NCBI GenBank assembly: GCA_028280845.1
Contig: JANQKZ010000019.1
Span: 1-64,000 of the forward strand
DNA length: 64,000 nt
Direction of reading: 5' to 3'
Source: Opitutales bacterium
GTDB taxonomy: Bacteria; Verrucomicrobiota; Verrucomicrobiia; Opitutales; JABSRG01
Shown here: piece by piece, positions 6,712 to 14,223 of the stretch
Layout of the letters: each line of letters begins with the position of its first letter
How positions within the stretch are numbered: position 1 is the stretch's first letter
Position numbers and translations under genes: made by a program
The notes under the pieces: generated by a model
What the model was told of the DNA's origin: nothing
The model's input: only the letters and a program-made list of their open reading frames with translations
Database searches by the model: none

Positions 6712-7610
6712 CCTATTCTTCTCCGGTGTCTCCTTAACATAATATAGCCTGCTTTTGTCAGCTCTAGCTCTTCGTTTAAAACACCTTCCCTTTGAAGTTC
6801 CGATATAAACAGCTTTGGATAACGATCCAGATGTCGCGTAAGCTCCCTGTTTATAATCTCAACCGGAGCCTCATGCATTATCAAATTCTGCAATTCGGGA
6901 TGATGAATGAACTCCTCAATTAGAGGAGAGCGAATTTCCCTCATGCTTCCCTCTATCTCTCGCTCCATCAACATTAACTGCTTTTGCATTCGATCACGAT
7001 CTTCCTCAATCTCTCGAATCCGCTCTTGGGCATTGTCTTTTTCTGCCGCTAACGCCCCCAATTTTTCATAGAACTCTTCTTTCTCTTGTTGCTGAAGTTT
7101 CGCTCGAACTGTGAGTTCCTCCATTAACTCCTTCATCGCTCGATTGGTTTCTTCGAGTTTCTGTTTTTCTTCTTCTTCTTTTCCTTCTGTTTCTTTTACT
7201 TTCTCCTCTATTTCGTCTGGGGTTTTAGATATCCCATCAAATCTGGATTCGATTCTGCCATATCCCTCATCTAGATGTCGCAATTGCTCGCCAAACCTTT
7301 CTTCGATTCTGCCCAATATCTCTGATGTCTTCTGGGTGAAATTGTAGATATTGTCATAGAATTGATTGCTTGAGTCTGTTGATTTGAAATAGAATGCAAC
7401 GGACATACCGACTGCGAAAAGTGCGAGGATTAATGCTAGTAAATCCGAAAAGTCGAATTTACTGAGATCCAATGTAAAGTCTGACCAACCTAAACGCCAT
7501 GCAGCGACACCCAACAGTATTAGGATTGCCACTCTTATTCCGGCACTTGTGAATTTTTTGAGAGCGTCCTCTGCCTGCTCAAACTTTGACTCTTTATCAG
7601 TTGGATTCAT
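6693..7610 (-). CDS. Membrane-anchored coiled-coil protein (cassette)
   Basis: A 305-residue protein. Two hydrophobic segments (about residues 25-43 and 58-76) flank a short loop; they are followed by a long coiled coil (about 95-225, heptads rich in Glu, Lys, Arg and Leu). The C-terminal 75 residues form a compact helical domain (IEEFIHHPELQNLIMHEAP, then a winged-helix-like VLNEELELTKAGYIMLRR). The order 2TM, coiled coil and soluble domain is typical of sensor or scaffold subunits. It has no enzymatic motif. The last codons lie in attC site 11. In a cassette array a defence role is conceivable but unproven. Confidence 0.7.
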   Translation of the reverse strand: MNPTDKESKFEQAEDALKKFTSAGIRVAILILLGVAAWRLGWSDFTLDLSKFDFSDLLALILALFAVGMSVAFYFKSTDSSNQFYDNIYNFTQKTSEILGRIEERFGEQLRHLDEGYGRIESRFDGISKTPDEIEEKVKETEGKEEEEKQKLEETNRAMKELMEELTVRAKLQQQEKEEFYEKLGALAAEKDNAQERIREIEEDRDRMQKQLMLMEREIEGSMREIRSPLIEEFIHHPELQNLIMHEAPVEIINRELTRHLDRYPKLFISELQREGVLNEELELTKAGYIMLRRHRRRIGPNKAR

Positions 7611-7617
7611 TTAATTT

Positions 7618-7744
7618 ATCTAACGTCAAGCATGAGGCATGGCTGACCGGGAGCGGGCGCTAGATACAGGACAGAGGTTGGAATTGGGGTGAATCATTCG
7701 CATTCGAATCGGGTCAGCCGTTGCTCTTCAAGCGCTTGTTAGCT
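7618..7744 (-). other. attC recombination site 12, long form
   Basis: ATCTAAC at 7618-7624 and GTTAGCT at 7738-7744. At 127 bp this is twice the length of its neighbours and close to the size of Vibrio VCR sites. The outer arms (GTCAAGCATGAGGCA and TTGCTCTTCAAGCGC) and the inner arms (GGCTGACC and GGGTCAGCC) are complementary. Confidence 0.8.
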
Positions 7745-8502
7745 TTCTCCGTCATTTCTGATTTATTTTTGGCCTCAGGTTCGGATTTCGCAACAGCAAT
7801 GGCCACGCTCGCAAGGGTCTGTTGTCGTAGTTCAGCATCCTCGATTCGGGACGCTACAAGGTTACTGAAGAGGATTTGATATGTGTCTACCAGCTTAGAA
7901 TGAAAATCCCCCAGGTTCCTATTAGCGGTGGCATGCATACGGAGGTAAATCGCCGCTATGTAGTTCACGAGAACAGTCCCGACAGCACCCAACGCGCCAG
8001 AAATAATCTTTGTATCAAGAGACTCCGCGTAGGTGCCAATGAACCAAAGAGTGCCCGCGAGAATTCCAACGCCTAGCAACATGCAGAACACACCAAGTGT
8101 AAACACCCAAATATTCTGAGTAATGTTGACATCGTGGTAGCGGCGAATCTGAAGACTATTGATCCGAAGCATCTTCTCCGCCCGACTTTCCCGAGGACTC
8201 ACCTCGTATCGCTCTAAGTCGATCTGAAAATCTAAATCCTGGAGATCCTCCTCTGCATTCCGCAACCTTACTCTCGCGAAGGGTAGGAGAGTGAGCGGCA
8301 TGATTCCGTACAGGAGGAATATGATTGGAACGATAGACAGACTTCCATCGGCTGAAAAACGCCACGCCAGCCCCGGGCCTAAGATTAGCATCGCCACGCC
8401 TACCGCCAGAAAGGTGTAGAATACCCGCTGAAATCTATCCCGCCGCTTAAGAAGTTCCTCACGTTTCTCTTGCAGTTCGTTTAGAGGTTCTGGTTTCTCC
8501 AT
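7714..8502 (-). CDS. Four-TM membrane protein, TRADD-N-associated-membrane-domain-like (cassette)
   Basis: A 262-residue protein. An N-terminal coiled-coil helix (ELQEKREELLKRRDRFQRV) leads into two TM helices (about 29-48 and 58-77). A linker and two more TM helices follow (about 129-153 and 165-186). The segment RINSLQIRRYHDVNITQNIW before TM3, and the region after TM4 (RNLGDFHSKLVDTYQILFSNLVAS), match my recollection of the TRADD-N-associated two-TM domain, which occurs in bacterial multi-domain conflict (effector) systems. The match is from memory and was not searched. The C-terminal 50 residues are charged and probably disordered. Single-gene cassette. Confidence 0.65.
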   Translation of the reverse strand: MEKPEPLNELQEKREELLKRRDRFQRVFYTFLAVGVAMLILGPGLAWRFSADGSLSIVPIIFLLYGIMPLTLLPFARVRLRNAEEDLQDLDFQIDLERYEVSPRESRAEKMLRINSLQIRRYHDVNITQNIWVFTLGVFCMLLGVGILAGTLWFIGTYAESLDTKIISGALGAVGTVLVNYIAAIYLRMHATANRNLGDFHSKLVDTYQILFSNLVASRIEDAELRQQTLASVAIAVAKSEPEAKNKSEMTEKANKRLKSNG

Positions 8503-8518
8503 TGTGCGAGTCTGTTGA

Positions 8519-8581
8519 AGCTAACGCTAAAGCTAGGCGACGGACGCGTCAGTGCTCGTTGCCTCCGCTACTTTGTTGGAC
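8519..8581 (-). other. attC recombination site 13
   Basis: AGCTAAC at 8519-8525 and GTTGGAC at 8575-8581 fit RYYYAAC and GTTRRRY exactly. The inner arms AAGCTAGGCGACG and CGTTGCCTCCGCTACTT pair well. Confidence 0.9.
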
Positions 8582-9021
8582 ATTGTTTGTTTTTTAAGAT
8601 GGAAAATCTTAATGTGTTCGTTGGGGGGAGTTCGGTAACCGGAGTGGGTGAAGCCCAGTTTCTCCATCCTGCTTATGGCTTCGTGGTTGCTCTTGTCGAT
8701 GCAGGCTATCAGTTTATCTCTAATTTTTGGGTCTACAACGTTGTTGATCTCGCTGCAAGCGAAGGTCGCTAATCCTTTTCTTCTAGCGCGTTTGTGGATG
8801 GCACAAACTCTTTCGTAAAATGAGCCATCATATGCCTCAGACTTCACTATAGTAACGATTCCTTGGGCAATTCCATAGCCGTCTTCAATGATCCATTGAT
8901 ATGGAACCTCATCAGAACTTGGATACATTGCAGGAGAAATTTTGTACCTCTTGATTTTTGGATCGTTTGAGAGTTCTTCGAATAAAGGTCTGTCGCACTC
9001 TGTAACTTCTCGAATTTTCAT
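8533..9021 (-). CDS. GNAT N-acetyltransferase (cassette)
   Basis: A 162-residue GNAT-fold protein. The opening MKIREVTECDRPLFEELSND is the usual beta1-alpha1 start. The acetyl-CoA loop region is RVCAIHKRARRKGLATFAC at about residues 71-89 (R/Q-x-x-G-x-A: here RRKGLA). IDKSNHEAISRMEKLGFTHSGY near residues 107-128 is the canonical N-x-x-A-x-x-x-Y/M-x-x-L-G-F element. Substrate unknown; acetyltransferases are a common cassette class. The C-terminal 15 residues are translated attC. Start is the ATG at 9019-9021. Confidence 0.85.
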   Translation of the reverse strand: MKIREVTECDRPLFEELSNDPKIKRYKISPAMYPSSDEVPYQWIIEDGYGIAQGIVTIVKSEAYDGSFYERVCAIHKRARRKGLATFACSEINNVVDPKIRDKLIACIDKSNHEAISRMEKLGFTHSGYRTPPNEHIKIFHLKKQTMSNKVAEATSTDASVA

Positions 9022-9029
9022 TTAAATTC

Positions 9030-9085
9030 ATCCAACTTTGAGTGCTAGGACGGTGTTAGCCATTCCTAGCCAAGAATTGTTATGT
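9030..9085 (-). other. attC recombination site 14
   Basis: ATCCAAC at 9030-9036 and GTTATGT at 9079-9085; the inner arms GTGCTAGGA and TCCTAGCC are complementary. It follows the first cassette on the attI side. Confidence 0.8.
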
Positions 9086-9742
9086 GTAGTTCTTTTCGAC
9101 AAAATCCCGAATACTTTTAAGCATATCCTCAACATCCTGCTTGTTGAAATTACTCCGATTTCCGTGAGCTGCACTATTTCTTATATCCGCCAAAGCAGTA
9201 ATCTTTTTCTGTGTTAACTTATTATATACACCAGCTTTAGCTAGCTCTGAATTCATACTATCTAGCTTTGGCTTAGAAGGAAGGGATAATGCCTTCTTTT
9301 GGCAAATTTTCCTAAGGGCATCTTCTAATACGCAACCACCTAATACCGCGGCAGCTTGAAAATATCCAGAACCTAATAAGTGCTCAGCTTGCTCCAAAAA
9401 GTCATCAAAAATTTCTGCTTCTAATAGTGATCTCAATTCAAACAAGGCACCACTTTCATAGTCATCTTTCGCTGCTTTTAAAACCCCAAAAGCCTGTTTG
9501 ACATCAGAGTATGTTGGATATTTCTGATAGTGCCCTTTCAAATTTTCGTAATATTCATTTTCCGCAGAAAACACCTTAGTAAAAAAGCTAAGACAACTAG
9601 TAAACCACTGATTTGCTAACTGTATATCAATTCGATCATCACCAACAACCATTTCTGGAGGAGCTCGCCTGGTTCCTACCAATGATTCTCCAAGTTTGAT
9701 AAGGTCATTAAAACGATCTACTATTCTTTTATCTATATTCAT
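9080..9742 (-). CDS. DUF4145/HEPN-like protein (first cassette)
   Basis: A 220-residue, all-helical soluble protein. The C-terminal domain (about 110-220) has the architecture of DUF4145/HEPN proteins: YFQAAAVLGGCVLEDALRKI, then a final helix region with ADIRNSAAHGNRSNF. RNSAAH fits the HEPN R-x4-H ribonuclease motif and the DUF4145 R-N-x-x-x-H motif. The N-terminal 100 residues are helical without a motif that I recognise. HEPN proteins are often the toxic RNase of defence or toxin-antitoxin systems. No partner gene shares the cassette. Being first in the array it would be the best expressed from the promoter upstream. Confidence 0.7.
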   Translation of the reverse strand: MNIDKRIVDRFNDLIKLGESLVGTRRAPPEMVVGDDRIDIQLANQWFTSCLSFFTKVFSAENEYYENLKGHYQKYPTYSDVKQAFGVLKAAKDDYESGALFELRSLLEAEIFDDFLEQAEHLLGSGYFQAAAVLGGCVLEDALRKICQKKALSLPSKPKLDSMNSELAKAGVYNKLTQKKITALADIRNSAAHGNRSNFNKQDVEDMLKSIRDFVEKNYT

Positions 9743-9944
9743 TTACATAACAGTATTTATCAGTGTTTTCAGGAAAATAAATCACTGATTAGAAGTAAGC
9801 AATTCTGATTAAGGAAATGAGGGTTAAGCATTTGGAAGATAAGGGCTTAAGAAAGGAATCCGTGTTGGATTCCACAGGGGGTTCAGTGCGTTCAGGTATG
9901 GGCTGGGGACTGAGATCCCTGGAGCCCAGAGCGGCCCATCTTCC
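9743..9944. promoter_or_regulatory. Array boundary with candidate promoter and inverted repeat
   Basis: On the minus strand TTGCTT (9797-9802) and TATTTT (9774-9779) are separated by 17 bases and lie about 30 bp upstream of the first cassette start, a plausible sigma-70 promoter. ATCAGTG at 9759-9765 and CACTGAT at 9783-9789 form an inverted repeat over the -10 region, a possible operator. ACATAAC (9745-9751) resembles a core recombination box and may be the remains of attI or the outer edge of the first cassette. The rest of the 200 bases to the dehydratase gene holds no gene that I can support. Confidence 0.4.
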
Positions 9945-11102
9945 CTATTGGAACAGCTCCATCAGGTTGCTTTTGAGCTCGATCCCGATTCCGGGCACGT
10001 CGGGCAAGGCAAACATCCCGGCCTCGGGTGTCATTTCATCTCCAAAGCCGCCGAAGGGTTGGAACACACCGGGGTAGGATTCATTGCCGAAGAGCTGGAG
10101 GCCGGCGGCCAGGTGCAGGGCAAAGGAGTGTCCTCCATGCGGGATACAGCGCCGCCGGGTCCACCCCGCCTCCTCAATAACCCGCAGCATGCGCAGGTAC
10201 TCCACCAGGCCATAGGCCAGCACCGGGTCCATCTGGAGAAAATCGCGTTTCCGGTCCATGCCCCCGAAGCGGACGAGGTTGCGCACATCCTGATGGGAAA
10301 ACAGGTTCTCCCCGGTGGCCATGGGAAGGTTGAGCGCTTCACTGAGCTCTGCCTGCAGGCCATAGTCCAGGGGGTCTCCCGCCTCCTCGTACCACTTCAG
10401 ACCCATGGGCTCAATCGCCCGCCCGAAGTCGAGGGCTTGCTCCAGGTTGAAGCGGCCATTGGCGTCCACCGCCACGCGCCCGGGATCGCCCACGACCTCG
10501 ACCACGGCCTCGATGCGCCGCAGGTCTTCCCGCAGGGAGGCGCCCCCCACCTTCATTTTGACCGCATCGTATCCGGAATCCAAATACGATTTCATCTCAT
10601 CGCGCAGCGCATCGATACCCCGCTCCGGATAGTAATAGCCCCCGGCCGCATAGGTGTAGACCTTCGTGTCCATCCGGCCATGATTGAACCGGTCGGCCAG
10701 CACCCGGCAGAGCGGACGGCCCTCAATTTTAGCCACCAGGTCCCACAGCGCCATATCGACCACCCCGACGGCCACGCTGCGTTCGCCATGCCCCCCCGGT
10801 TTTTCATTCTCCATCATGATATCCCAGGCCTTGAAGGGATCCAGGTTTTCCCCGGCGGCATCCAGGAGCGCCTCGGGCTGCGCCCGTTTTAAGCGCGGAA
10901 ACACCCGCTGCTCCAGGATTTCCGTCTGGGCATAGCGGCCGTTCGAACTGAAACCGCGCCCCACCAGGGGCTGTCCATCACGCATGACATTGGTCTCCAC
11001 CTCCACGATGGAGCCGGTCATCTCGGCAAAACTGATATAGGCGTTGCGCATGTGCTCTTCCATGCGGACGGCCCGGGTGCGAAGGGAGGTAATTTCAATC
11101 AT
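9945..11102 (-). CDS. tarD: D-tartrate dehydratase-type enolase superfamily enzyme
   Basis: A 385-residue member of the mandelate racemase branch of the enolase superfamily. The lid/N-terminal segment MRNAYISFAEMTGS, the ENLDP and NEKPGGHGERSVAVG segments and YAAGGYYYPE all match D(-)-tartrate dehydratase as I remember it. The active-site residues fall at the same numbers as in the characterised enzyme: Lys184 (KMKVGG), Asp213 (AVDANG), Glu239, Glu265 (MATGENLFSHQD) and His322 (IPHGGHS). The known reaction converts D-tartrate to oxaloacetate. Start at 11100-11102; longer frames upstream are shadow. It follows the aldehyde dehydrogenase by 22 bp, so the physiological substrate could be a related sugar diacid. 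Confidence 0.85.
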   Translation of the reverse strand: MIEITSLRTRAVRMEEHMRNAYISFAEMTGSIVEVETNVMRDGQPLVGRGFSSNGRYAQTEILEQRVFPRLKRAQPEALLDAAGENLDPFKAWDIMMENEKPGGHGERSVAVGVVDMALWDLVAKIEGRPLCRVLADRFNHGRMDTKVYTYAAGGYYYPERGIDALRDEMKSYLDSGYDAVKMKVGGASLREDLRRIEAVVEVVGDPGRVAVDANGRFNLEQALDFGRAIEPMGLKWYEEAGDPLDYGLQAELSEALNLPMATGENLFSHQDVRNLVRFGGMDRKRDFLQMDPVLAYGLVEYLRMLRVIEEAGWTRRRCIPHGGHSFALHLAAGLQLFGNESYPGVFQPFGGFGDEMTPEAGMFALPDVPGIGIELKSNLMELFQ

Positions 11103-11124
11103 GGGAAAGCTGGTGACGCCTGAT

Positions 11125-12552
11125 TCAGGTACCGATATAGAGAGCCCTCGGCTGGGTATAGAAACTCTGCGCGAAAGGCCCACATTCCGGGACCCCCCGG
11201 CCGGACTCCTTCCACCCGCTGAACGGCATATCCGCCGTCCGGTAGGCTGTGTGCAAATTGACATGCCCCAGGCCCGTTTCGATCCGGGCCAGCACGCGCT
11301 TGCCCCGCTCGACGTCCCGGGTAAACACAGAGGCGGATAAGCCGTAGATGCTGGCGTTGGCCAGGCGAACCGCGTCGGCCCCATCCGCAGCTTCCGTCAG
11401 CGCGAGAACCGGGCCAAAGACCTCTTCCTGGAACAGGGCCATGGTTTCCGTCACCCCCCCAAAGATGCTCGGCTCGATAAACCAGCCCCGGCACCCCTCC
11501 ACCGATTCCACAGCCCGTCCACCCAACAGGCAGCGTGCCCCTTGCCTACGCCCCTGGTCCATCGCCTCGAGGATTTCATTGAAATGGCCTTCGTACGCCA
11601 CCGGCCCCATCTGGTAACCCGGGAGATGACCGGGGCCCACCTCGATTGTTGCCGCTCGACGAACGAGCTTATCCTGGAATTCCGGATACACCGCAGCCTC
11701 AACAACCACCCGGCTGGTTCCAGTACACCATTGCCCGGCACAGCTGAACCCGCCCACGCAAGCCGCCTCGACCGCGGCGTCCAGGTCGGCATCACCCAGG
11801 ACGACTAAGGCATTTTTTCCGCCCAGCTCCAGCTGGAGCTTCACGTTACGGCCGGCGGTCTGCGCTTGCAGGCGGAGGCCCGTCTCGGTCGACCCGGTCA
11901 GGCTGATCCCCGCCAGAGCCGGGTAATCCACCATGGCCGGCCCCACCACGCGTCCCTTTCCCATGACCAGGTTGGCCACCCCGGGTGGAAGATTCAAATC
12001 ATCCAGGTGGCGTAGCCCAAGCCAGGACGGGCCCGGGGTGATTTCCGAACTCTTCACCACCCCCGTATTTCCATAGACCAGGGCTGGAACCAGTTTCCGG
12101 ATAAAGGTGGATAGCGGGAAATTCCATGGAAGGATGAGGAGGAACACCCCGAGAGGCAGGTGTTCGATATAGGGATTTCCCGTCGGCTGTTCCGCCAGAT
12201 CTTCAGCCGCCACGTCCAGCAGGAAGCGCCCATCCCGTAAGGCAGCGGCCACCTCCGCCCGGCTTTCATCCAGGCCTTTTCCGTTTTCCGCCGTGATGAT
12301 TTCCGCATAGGCCTCCGTCTCCCGCTCGATCCGGTCCAACCAGGCTCCCAACAGCTGTATCCGCTCCGCCGCCGGGGTGGAGCGCCATCCGGGAAAAGCC
12401 GCCTGGGCGGCATCCATGGCCGCGGTGGCTTCCGCGGTTCCAACCAGGCAGTAGCGGCAGGCGACTTCATCCAGGTGTCCCGGTTTCCGGCGCACCTCCA
12501 CTTCCCCCGCTGGAAGCCAGGCTCCGTTGATGTAACTCGTATAGACTTCCAT
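11125..12552 (-). CDS. NAD(P)-dependent aldehyde dehydrogenase
   Basis: A 475-residue ALDH superfamily enzyme. It shows PWNFPLS at about 142-148 with the oxyanion Asn144, the general base in LELGGKNAL (Glu242), and the nucleophile in GQWCTGTSR (Cys276). PEEVFGPVL-type residues appear as QEEVFGPVL near 378. It oxidises an aldehyde to an acid. Beside a DapA-family lyase it could be a 2-oxoglutarate semialdehyde or similar dehydrogenase, but the clade cannot be told by eye. First gene of the minus-strand pair with tarD; divergent from the symporter operon. Confidence 0.85.
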   Translation of the reverse strand: MEVYTSYINGAWLPAGEVEVRRKPGHLDEVACRYCLVGTAEATAAMDAAQAAFPGWRSTPAAERIQLLGAWLDRIERETEAYAEIITAENGKGLDESRAEVAAALRDGRFLLDVAAEDLAEQPTGNPYIEHLPLGVFLLILPWNFPLSTFIRKLVPALVYGNTGVVKSSEITPGPSWLGLRHLDDLNLPPGVANLVMGKGRVVGPAMVDYPALAGISLTGSTETGLRLQAQTAGRNVKLQLELGGKNALVVLGDADLDAAVEAACVGGFSCAGQWCTGTSRVVVEAAVYPEFQDKLVRRAATIEVGPGHLPGYQMGPVAYEGHFNEILEAMDQGRRQGARCLLGGRAVESVEGCRGWFIEPSIFGGVTETMALFQEEVFGPVLALTEAADGADAVRLANASIYGLSASVFTRDVERGKRVLARIETGLGHVNLHTAYRTADMPFSGWKESGRGVPECGPFAQSFYTQPRALYIGT

Positions 12553-12684
12553 GTGTGTTTATTAAAAAGATTATAGAAATTTCACCTTAATTCATAGAAA
12601 AATCATTATATTTTCATGAAAAAAATTGCATTTATTTCAGCAAGACATCACGGTTGACCTCTACCCCCGGACAAAACCCCAGGC
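12553..12684. promoter_or_regulatory. Divergent promoter with TTTTCATGAAAA palindrome
   Basis: The 132-base gap between the divergent aldehyde dehydrogenase and symporter genes is strongly AT-rich. It contains a perfect 12-bp palindrome, TTTTCATGAAAA, at 12611-12622. The same core recurs in the divergent promoter at 24,537-24,637 and at 55,909-55,920, so it is a good candidate operator for a local sugar-acid regulator. Confidence 0.5.
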
Positions 12685-14223
12685 ATGAAGACAGGACACC
12701 TCGAGTTGGCCGACTGGTTGATCATCATGAGTTATTTCGTGGCCGTAGTATGGCTGGGAATGCGCTTTGGGAAAAGGAACAAAGACTCGCAGAGCTATTT
12801 TCTGGGAAAAGGCCAATTACCGGGCTGGGCCGTCGGTCTCTCACTCTTTGCCACAATTATTTCGAGTTGGGCCTTTCTGGCCCTGCCGGGGAAATCCTAC
12901 CTCGCCGATATCCAGAACCTCGTCATCGTGTTGACCCTGCCCTTCACCACCTGGCTGGCCGCCCGGGTATTTATCCCTCTTTTCCGGGACAAGATCCGCC
13001 TGAGCGCCTATGAGTACCTGGAAAACCGGTTTGGACTGGGGGCACGGGTCTACGGGAACCTGGCCTTCCTCGTGGTCCATTTCGGGAAAATGGCGGCCAT
13101 CCTCTACCTGCTCTGCCTGGCCATCTCCGGCATGACCGGATGGAACATTTTTGTCTTAATTGCCATCATCGGAGTGGCCACCATCGCCTACACCACCTTT
13201 GGCGGTATCGAGGGGGTGGTCTGGACCGATGTCATTCAGGGCCTGCTCCTCTTGTCGGGTGGTGTCATCTCCCTCGGCTTCCTCCTCTTCTCCCATGACG
13301 CCGGTCCGGCGGGAATCATGACCCACGCCGCAGAGGCTGGCAAATTCAAGCTGGTCAACTGGAGCTTCGACCCCGCCAAGGTGAATGCATGGGTCTTCGC
13401 CATCTTCGGGCTCAATTTTTATTTCCAGAAATTCGGCACGGACCAAACGGTGGTCCAACGCTACCTCTTGTCCAATTCAGAGCAGCGGGCGAAAAAAGCC
13501 CTCTGGATGGGCTCGAGCATTATTCTTTTCGTCTGGGCCCTCTTCCTTTCCATCGGAGCCCTCCTTTGGGCCTACTTCGACCTCAACCCCGGGGTGTTAC
13601 CAGAAGACCTGGCCGGACAACCGGACAAAATCTATCCATTCTTTATCGGCTACGCCCTGCCACCGGGCATCACCGGGTTGATCCTGACCGGCCTGATTGC
13701 CGCCACCATGTCTACCCTCTCCTCCGACCTGAACTGCCTCGCGGCCGTGATCTACGAAGACTACTACCTGAAACTTCGGCCCCAGGTAACTGAAGCCGCG
13801 AGCCTGTTTTTTTCACGGACTGTCGTCCTGGCGGCCGGGCTGCTTTCCGTCGGCCTGGCGATGTGGATGACCCGAATTCATTCCATGGCCGATGCCGCCT
13901 TTAACTTTGTCTCCCTCGTGGCTGGCGGGGTCCTCGGCATGTATTTACTCGGGATGCTGTCCCGCCGTGCCCACGCCAGGGGCCTCTACCTCGGTCTTGC
14001 CGTGGGCATTGCCTTCATCCTCTGGGCCAGTTTCACCCATCCCCGGGCCAGTGTATCCATCGATTGGATACCAAGGTTTCCCTTTCACACCCTGTGGATC
14101 GGCCTGTTTGGCAACCTGGTGGTCTTCCTGGTGGGCTGGCTGGCCAGCCGCGTTCTGCCGGCTGCTCCAGGTCCATCTCCAGAACCGGAAGCCTCAACCT
14201 TTTCCAGCACATCTGAACCATGA
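12685..14223 (+). CDS. Sodium:solute symporter (SSS family)
   Basis: A 512-residue integral membrane protein with about 13 hydrophobic helices. It has the family landmarks near the N-terminus: DWLIIMSYFVAVVWLGMRFG followed by SYFLGKGQLPGWAVGLSLFA, then TIISSWAFLALPGKSY, and IAYTTFGGIEGVVWTDVIQG (about 170-190), the SSS signature around TM5. ATMSTLSSDLN near residue 345 holds the Ser pair of the second Na+ site. It imports a solute with Na+; the neighbouring catabolic genes suggest a sugar acid or similar. First gene of a plus-strand operon, overlapping the DapA-family gene by 4 bp (ATGA). Confidence 0.88.
   Translation: MKTGHLELADWLIIMSYFVAVVWLGMRFGKRNKDSQSYFLGKGQLPGWAVGLSLFATIISSWAFLALPGKSYLADIQNLVIVLTLPFTTWLAARVFIPLFRDKIRLSAYEYLENRFGLGARVYGNLAFLVVHFGKMAAILYLLCLAISGMTGWNIFVLIAIIGVATIAYTTFGGIEGVVWTDVIQGLLLLSGGVISLGFLLFSHDAGPAGIMTHAAEAGKFKLVNWSFDPAKVNAWVFAIFGLNFYFQKFGTDQTVVQRYLLSNSEQRAKKALWMGSSIILFVWALFLSIGALLWAYFDLNPGVLPEDLAGQPDKIYPFFIGYALPPGITGLILTGLIAATMSTLSSDLNCLAAVIYEDYYLKLRPQVTEAASLFFSRTVVLAAGLLSVGLAMWMTRIHSMADAAFNFVSLVAGGVLGMYLLGMLSRRAHARGLYLGLAVGIAFILWASFTHPRASVSIDWIPRFPFHTLWIGLFGNLVVFLVGWLASRVLPAAPGPSPEPEASTFSSTSEP

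Larger units (their letters stand above)
1..9751 (-). mobile_element. Integron gene-cassette array, no integrase seen
   Basis: About 9.7 kb of short genes, all on the minus strand, alternate with 55-127 bp sites that begin with a YAAC-type box and end with a GTTRRRY-type box, with imperfect inverted repeats between them. This is the layout of integron cassettes and their attC sites. Fifteen cassettes and 14 sites are visible; the left end runs off the window. The array is visibly AT-richer than the sequence to its right and its cargo is functionally unrelated from gene to gene. Cassettes read away from attI, so an integrase would be expected near 9.8 kb, but metabolic genes start at 9,945 and no tyrosine recombinase appears in the window. 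It is therefore a CALIN-type array or the distal part of a rearranged integron. Confidence 0.9.

Noticed and set aside
1-9751. CRISPR array considered because of regularly spaced repeats
   Set aside because: Repeats are 55-127 bp, vary in sequence, have inverted-repeat structure and flank genes; there are no short identical repeats with spacers.
9817-10077. 86-codon plus-strand frame at the array boundary
   Set aside because: Overlaps the 3' end of the dehydratase gene, and the translation resembles no family.
9948-10892. 314-codon plus-strand frame near the array boundary, checked as a possible integrase
   Set aside because: It is antisense to the tarD-type gene and shows none of the R-H-R-Y residues of tyrosine recombinases.
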